A stretch of 40,844 nucleotides of DNA from Sphingobium indicum BiD32 (GTDB lineage Bacteria; Pseudomonadota; Alphaproteobacteria; Sphingomonadales; Sphingomonadaceae): positions 1 through 40,844 of the forward strand of contig NZ_CAVK010000152.1 in the NCBI RefSeq assembly GCF_000382885.1, given 5' to 3'. Shown here in pieces: positions 36,876-40,844 of the stretch. The stretch's first letter is position 1; the number at the start of each line of letters is the position of its first letter. A program made the position numbers and the translations under genes. Below the pieces are notes generated by a model. It was not told the origin of the DNA and did no database searches. It saw only the letters and a program-made list of their open reading frames with translations.

Positions 36876-37739
36876 ATGGCGCAGATCATTGACGGGCGCG
36901 CGATGGCGCGCGCCCTGTCGGACGAAACCGCCGCGCGGGTGGCGGCGCTGGTCGAACGGACCGGCCAGCCACCCGCGCTGGCGGTGGTGCTGGTCGGCGA
37001 CGATCCGGCAAGCCATGTCTATGTGCGGCGCAAGATCAGCGAATGTCGGCGCGTGGGTATCACATCGATCGAACATCGGCTGCCCGCCCATTGCCCGCAG
37101 GCAGAGTTGCTGGCGCTGATCGACGCGCTGAACGCGGACGCGGCGGTGCATGGCATCTTGATCCAGCTGCCCCTGCCTGCCGGGATCGACGCGGCGCTGG
37201 TGCTGGACCGGATCGACCCGGCCAAGGATGTGGATGGATTTCACCCGGTCAATGTCGGGCGATTATCCACCGGGACCGGCGGGCTGGTGCCCTGCACACC
37301 CCTGGGGATCATGAAGCTGCTCGACAGCGTGATCGACGATTATCGCGGGTTGAACGCGGTCGTCATCGGCAAGTCCAATATTGTGGGCAAGCCGGTGGCC
37401 ATGCTGTTGCTGGAGCGGGAGGCGACGGTGACGGTCACCCATATCGAAACGCTGCACCTGCCCGACATTGCGCGCAAGGCCGACATCATCGTTGCCGCCG
37501 CAGGCGCGCCGCATCTGGTGCGCGGCTATTGGGTCCGGCCCGGCGCGATTGTGATCGACGTCGGTATCAATCGCGTTACCCAGGCCGACAATAGCACGCA
37601 TATTATCGGCGATTGCGCTACCCATGAACTGGACCATGCCAAGGCGGTGACGCCGGTGCCGGGCGGGGTTGGCCCGATGACCATCGCCTGCCTGCTGAGC
37701 AACACCGTGCTGGCGGCCGAAAGGAACCAAGATGCCTGA
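36876..37739 (+). CDS. folD: Methylenetetrahydrofolate dehydrogenase/cyclohydrolase
   Basis: This bifunctional enzyme takes 5,10-methylenetetrahydrofolate through methenyl- to 10-formyltetrahydrofolate with NADP+. The 287 residues carry the usual marks: SHVYVRRKISECRRVGI with the conserved catalytic Lys, ILIQLPLPAGID, DPAKDVDGFHPVNVGRL, PCTPLGIMKLL, VIGKSNIVGKPVAMLL for the nucleotide, and TPVPGGVGPMT near the end. It sits between purU (2-base gap) and folB (8-base overlap). It completes the chain MetF, FolD, PurU needed to burn the methyl group. A second, housekeeping folD probably exists elsewhere, which I cannot check. Confidence 0.95.
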   Translation: MAQIIDGRAMARALSDETAARVAALVERTGQPPALAVVLVGDDPASHVYVRRKISECRRVGITSIEHRLPAHCPQAELLALIDALNADAAVHGILIQLPLPAGIDAALVLDRIDPAKDVDGFHPVNVGRLSTGTGGLVPCTPLGIMKLLDSVIDDYRGLNAVVIGKSNIVGKPVAMLLLEREATVTVTHIETLHLPDIARKADIIVAAAGAPHLVRGYWVRPGAIVIDVGINRVTQADNSTHIIGDCATHELDHAKAVTPVPGGVGPMTIACLLSNTVLAAERNQDA

Positions 37740-38088
37740 GACGATCTGCACCACCCGCGTGAAGGTGCGCGACCTGCCCTTGCTGGCCGACATCGGCATC
37801 AACCCCGACGAGATCGGCCGTCGCCAGCCGCTGGTCATCTCGGTTGATCTGGCGCTGTCCGCCGACCGGGTGGACGGGATTGGCGACACGGTCGATTATC
37901 GCAAGGTCGCACAGGCAGCCGAGGATCTGGCATTGGTCCATATCCCGCTGATCGAGACATTCGCGCAGAAGTTGGGCGAGCGCTGCCTGGAATTTGCCTG
38001 CGTGGTCGAGGCACGGATCTGCGTGGACAAGCCGTTCGCGCTGACGCGGGGGCTGGCGGGGGTCGAGGTGACGGTGCGGCGGGGGTAA
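37732..38088 (+). CDS. folB: Dihydroneopterin aldolase-like protein
   Basis: This 118-residue protein matches the FolB family, which converts 7,8-dihydroneopterin to 6-hydroxymethyl-dihydropterin in folate synthesis. Marks are LADIGINPDEIGRRQPLVISVDL near the start, TVDYRKVAQAAEDLA, the conserved Glu in IETFAQKLGERCLE, and the Lys in VDKPFALTRGL. The gene overlaps folD by 8 bases, so it is part of the C1 operon. A pterin-making enzyme in a catabolic operon suggests that growth on methoxylated aromatics needs a larger folate pool. A different pterin-related role is also possible. A weak hairpin (38102-38119) follows. Confidence 0.85.
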   Translation: MPETICTTRVKVRDLPLLADIGINPDEIGRRQPLVISVDLALSADRVDGIGDTVDYRKVAQAAEDLALVHIPLIETFAQKLGERCLEFACVVEARICVDKPFALTRGLAGVEVTVRRG

Positions 38089-38100
38089 CGTCACCTTGCA

Positions 38101-38120
38101 ATCCCCCCTGTGGGGAGGAT
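38101..38120 (+). terminator. Weak hairpin after folB
   Basis: ATCCCCCC and GGGGAGGAT can pair with one mismatch around a TGTG loop, 12 bases after the folB stop. No T run follows directly. It may end the metF-folB operon, which converges on the transporter gene. Confidence 0.4.
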
Positions 38121-38142
38121 GACCTGGCTGCGTGTTTTGACG

Positions 38143-39462
38143 TCAATTTTCGTCCGAAGGCCGGATGCGTGAGGCTAGCAGAACCAGCGCGGCAATGCCT
38201 GATCCCAGCGCCAGCAGCAGCGAGGTCGTGCCCCGCCCTGCCCCTGCCGCGAGCAGTTGACCCGCCGCGAACGGGCCAAAAGCCGCGCCGAAACGGCCGA
38301 AGCCGATGACCGCGCCGGTGCCGGTCGCGCGCAGGGTGGTGGGATAGACATTGGCGATGAGCGCATAAAGGCCGACCACCGAACCGTTGGACAGGAAGCC
38401 CAGGATGAAGGCGGCAAGCTGAAGCACGACCAGTTGGGGCGGCACTGCGCCAAAAACCGCGACTGCCGCCGCGGCACCGGCCAGACTGAAGATGACGAGC
38501 GGACGCAGGCCAAGGCGCGGCGAGAGCAGGCCAAGGGTCAGGCCGCCGATCGCGCCGCCTGAATTCATGAACACCGATACGATCGTCGCCTGCGACGGAT
38601 CGAAACCCAGCGCCACGACCAGCGAGGGCGCCCAGCCGAGCGCGTAGTAAAAGGTCATCATATGCAGGCCGTACATGATGATGAGCGCGATGGTGGTGAC
38701 ACGGTAGCGATCGGCGAACAGGGCGCGCATCGAGGCTTTGGGTTCATTGAGCGCCACCAGTTGCGCGGCCTGAGGCTGACCCAGGCGGCGCAATATCGCG
38801 TTAATGCGCGCCAGCGCGTCCGGTCCGCCGCGCGTCGCCAGCCAGCCGATCGATTCGGGCAGGCAGGCCAGCACCAGCGGCACCATGGCGAGCGTAGCCA
38901 CGCCGCCGAACAGGAAGATTGCTTCCCACCCCTGTGTCCGCAGCAGTTGCGCCGCGCCCCAGCCGCCGATGATGCCGCCGACCGGATAGCCAGCCGCCAT
39001 GATGCTGACCGCCAGATCGCGGCGGCGGCGGTTGGCAAACTCCGCCGACATGGCATTGATCGCCGCCAGCATCGCCCCCAGCCCCAGCCCGGTGAGCGCG
39101 CGCAGCAGGCCGAGCGACACCAAGCCGGTGGCAAAGGCGGAGGCGAACATGCCGACCGTCATGATGCCAAGGCAGAATAATATCTGGCGGCGGCGGCCGA
39201 TCCGGTCGGCCAGTTGGCCAAGTGTCAGCGATCCGATGACCATGCCGACCAGGCCCGTCGACACGATGATACCGATCGCGCCCGGCCCGATCGCCCATTC
39301 CTTCGCAATGCCCGGCGCTGCGAAGGTGACGGCCAGCACGTCAAAGCCATCAAGCGCGTTCAGGAGAAAGCAGACAGCGACCGCGACAATCTGTGGCAGG
39401 CGCATCGGACTGTCGGCCATGATGCTGCGCGGGTCATCCGCTGGCAGGGTAGCGATGGCCAT
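38143..39462 (-). CDS. MFS transporter, aromatic acid:H+ symporter (AAHS) type
   Basis: This 12-helix inner-membrane transporter has about 439 residues. The first helix carries LNALDGFDVLAVTFAAPGIA, whose D-G-F-D motif is the hallmark of the AAHS family (PcaK, BenK, VanK). The loop between helices 2 and 3 has GQLADRIGRRR. It would take up an aromatic acid such as vanillate or protocatechuate, fitting the demethylase operons beside it. I start at ATG 39462, with GAGGA about 7 bases upstream, rather than an upstream ATG at 39522 that would add a hydrophilic 20-residue tail. It is divergent from the Bcr/CflA-type gene, with one shared palindrome between them. Confidence 0.88.
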   Translation of the reverse strand: MAIATLPADDPRSIMADSPMRLPQIVAVAVCFLLNALDGFDVLAVTFAAPGIAKEWAIGPGAIGIIVSTGLVGMVIGSLTLGQLADRIGRRRQILFCLGIMTVGMFASAFATGLVSLGLLRALTGLGLGAMLAAINAMSAEFANRRRRDLAVSIMAAGYPVGGIIGGWGAAQLLRTQGWEAIFLFGGVATLAMVPLVLACLPESIGWLATRGGPDALARINAILRRLGQPQAAQLVALNEPKASMRALFADRYRVTTIALIIMYGLHMMTFYYALGWAPSLVVALGFDPSQATIVSVFMNSGGAIGGLTLGLLSPRLGLRPLVIFSLAGAAAAVAVFGAVPPQLVVLQLAAFILGFLSNGSVVGLYALIANVYPTTLRATGTGAVIGFGRFGAAFGPFAAGQLLAAGAGRGTTSLLLALGSGIAALVLLASRIRPSDEN

Positions 39463-39563
39463 ATATGTCCTCTTCTGTGCGTCGGGTCGGCGCAATTGCG
39501 TTATTGTATGCTGATGACACAATTAGGCGATCCTCCCTGCTTGCGCCAGTCCCATGATAAATG

Positions 39564-39575
39564 TAACGATCGTTA
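39564..39575. promoter_or_regulatory. Palindromic operator between the two MFS genes
   Basis: This is a perfect TAACGATCGTTA palindrome, extended on the right to TAACGATCGTTATCA as at the SDR operator. It lies 27 bases before the Bcr/CflA-type start and 101 bases before the chosen AAHS start. A weak TTGCGC sits about 25 bases upstream on the plus strand. I cannot fix a clear -10. Confidence 0.72.
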
Positions 39576-39602
39576 TCAATTGGGAAGAGGGTGCCATAAT
39601 TT

Positions 39603-40808
39603 ATGACCGATGCGAGCCGGGTGCCGGGCCGGGACGCCACGCAGCCAAGCCTGTTGCTGGGGATCGGCTTTGGCTTTCTGTCGTCGCTTGGTCCATTTGC
39701 GATCGACCTCTATCTGCCCGCCATGCCCGGTATGGCGCAGGCGATGGCGGCGGACAGCGGCGCGGTGCAGCGCACCCTGTCCGCCTTTTTCCTGGGACTG
39801 GCGCTGGCGCAGATCCCGCTGGGCACGCTGGGTGACCGGTTCGGGCGGCGGTGGCCACTGATCGGTGGGCTGGCGCTGTTTATCGCCGCGTCAACGGCGT
39901 GCGCACTGGCGACAAGTCTGGAGCAGCTGGTCGCCTTTCGGTTTTTGCAGGGGATGGGTGCTTGTGCGGGAACGTCGAGCGTGCGGGCGATGATCCGCGA
40001 CCGGCATAGCGGCCATCGCGCGGCGCAACTGATGGCCTTCACTTTTCTGGTGATCGGCATTTCGCCGGTGTTGGCGCCGCTGGCGGGGAGCTATTTGTTG
40101 CAGCTCACGTCATGGCGCGGGCTGTTCGGGTTGTTGGCGGGCGGCGGCCTGGTGGCGATAGCGGCGGTGCTGCTGTTCCTGCCCGAAACGCTGCCGCCGG
40201 AGCGGCGGGTGGTGCGCCAGTCGATGCTGCAATCCTATGGGCAGTTGCTCGCAACCCCGGCCTTTGTCGGCTGGACGCTGGTGGCGGGGCTGGCAACGAC
40301 CATTCCCTTCGCCTTCGTGACCGCAGCGCCCTTTGTGTTCAGCATCGGCTTTGCCCTGAGCGCGCACGAATATAGCCTATTGCTGGCGCTCAATGCCGTG
40401 ACGTCGATGGTCGCGACCCAGTTTGCGCCGGGACTGATGCAGCGGTTGGGGGCGCGGCGGCTGGTGCTGAGCGTCGCGAGCGTCGCAATTGCTGCGACGG
40501 CCATGATAGCACTGGTGGCGACGCGACAGAATATGCCGTTGCCGCTGTTCCAGATCTATTCCATGCTCTTGTTCGCGATTGCGGGCCTGATCCTGACCCC
40601 TGCGGCGATTTCAGCGCTGGATGCGGCGGCGGGCGGTGCGGGTGCGGCGGCGGGGTTGCTGGGCACGCTGCAACTGGCGATTACCGCGCTGGCAAGCGGC
40701 GTCGTGTCGCTGTTGCCATCCTTTACGGTGCTGCCGCTGGTGAGCGTGCTGGGGGGGGCGTTTGTTATCATCTTTGCTGCACTGATGGTGCTGGGGCAAC
40801 GACGCTAA
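39603..40808 (+). CDS. MFS transporter, Bcr/CflA drug-efflux type
   Basis: This is a 12-helix inner-membrane antiporter of 401 residues. The first helix has GPFAIDLYLPAMPGMAQ, the typical Bcr/CflA start. It is followed by FFLGLALAQIPLGTLGDRFGRR and RFLQGMGACAGTSSVRAMIRD. Members export drugs or small toxic compounds. Sharing an operator with the aromatic module suggests export of toxic aromatic aldehydes or overflow products such as vanillin; this is inference. The ATG is preceded by GGAAGAGGG about 12 bases upstream. The gene ends 36 bases before the window edge, and a partial repeat follows. Confidence 0.88.
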   Translation: MTDASRVPGRDATQPSLLLGIGFGFLSSLGPFAIDLYLPAMPGMAQAMAADSGAVQRTLSAFFLGLALAQIPLGTLGDRFGRRWPLIGGLALFIAASTACALATSLEQLVAFRFLQGMGACAGTSSVRAMIRDRHSGHRAAQLMAFTFLVIGISPVLAPLAGSYLLQLTSWRGLFGLLAGGGLVAIAAVLLFLPETLPPERRVVRQSMLQSYGQLLATPAFVGWTLVAGLATTIPFAFVTAAPFVFSIGFALSAHEYSLLLALNAVTSMVATQFAPGLMQRLGARRLVLSVASVAIAATAMIALVATRQNMPLPLFQIYSMLLFAIAGLILTPAAISALDAAAGGAGAAAGLLGTLQLAITALASGVVSLLPSFTVLPLVSVLGGAFVIIFAALMVLGQRR

Positions 40809-40827
40809 TTGACAAACCCGTTCGCCG

Positions 40828-40844
40828 TTCGTTTCGATCGAAGT
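40828..40844. repeat. Partial copy of the intergenic inverted repeat at the window edge
   Basis: TTCGTTTCGATCGAAGT matches the arm of the repeat at 9954-10024 (TTCGTTTCGAGCGAAGT) with one difference. The window ends inside it, so the full element cannot be seen. Confidence 0.7.

Overview
The window looks like chromosomal DNA from an alphaproteobacterium of the Sphingomonadaceae (Sphingobium/Novosphingobium/Sphingomonas type). The evidence is high GC content, TonB-dependent receptors beside catabolic operons, a LigM/DesA-type tetrahydrofolate-dependent aryl O-demethylase, a lignostilbene-dioxygenase-type carotenoid oxygenase, and a palindromic repeat (CGTTTCGAGCGAAGTCGAG) of a kind I associate with sphingomonad intergenic regions. 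The genus is an inference. I see no tRNA, rRNA, IS element, phage gene or CRISPR array.

Layout. (1) 109-6256, minus strand: a heavy-metal RND efflux operon, in order a His-rich small protein, a TolC-type outer-membrane factor, a lipoprotein adaptor and a CzcA-type pump. (2) 6520-16314: a sugar-acid module. It has 5-dehydro-4-deoxyglucarate dehydratase, a LysR regulator and an exported type-B carboxylesterase on the plus strand. Opposite them are an exported 609-residue protein of unknown function and a GudP/ExuT-like transporter, with a carbohydrate-type TonB receptor transcribed divergently. (3) 16390-30265: a lignin/phenylpropanoid module. It has a TonB receptor, a lignostilbene-dioxygenase-like enzyme, a GMC oxidoreductase, a quinohemoprotein alcohol dehydrogenase, a QorB/NmrA-like reductase, an NTF2/SnoaL-like protein, a Tat-exported small protein, cytochrome c, a VAO-type flavoprotein, an SDR and a feruloyl-CoA hydratase/lyase homologue. 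(4) 30381-32671: a short operon of a MetE-like methyltransferase, an NTF2-like protein and an IclR regulator. (5) 32829-38088: O-demethylation and C1 recycling, with LigM-type demethylase and an alpha/beta hydrolase on the minus strand and MetF, PurU, FolD and FolB on the plus strand. (6) 38143-40808: two divergent MFS transporters, one of the aromatic-acid type.

How it fits together. A lignin-derived aromatic would enter through the TonB receptor. Its side chain would be oxidised in the periplasm by quinohemoprotein and flavocytochrome enzymes, then cleaved to a vanillin-type aldehyde by the carotenoid-oxygenase homologue or the Ech homologue. LigM would remove the methoxyl carbon onto tetrahydrofolate, and MetF-FolD-PurU would release that carbon as formate.

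The strongest unannotated signal is a 12-bp palindrome, TAACGATCGTTA or its variant TAACGAATGTTA. It occurs five times, always between genes. At least four copies overlap or abut recognisable sigma-70-like promoters, those of the TonB receptor, the dioxygenase, the reductase/NTF2 pair and the SDR operon. The fifth lies between the two transporters. It defines a probable regulon whose repressor, likely TetR-like, is not in the window.
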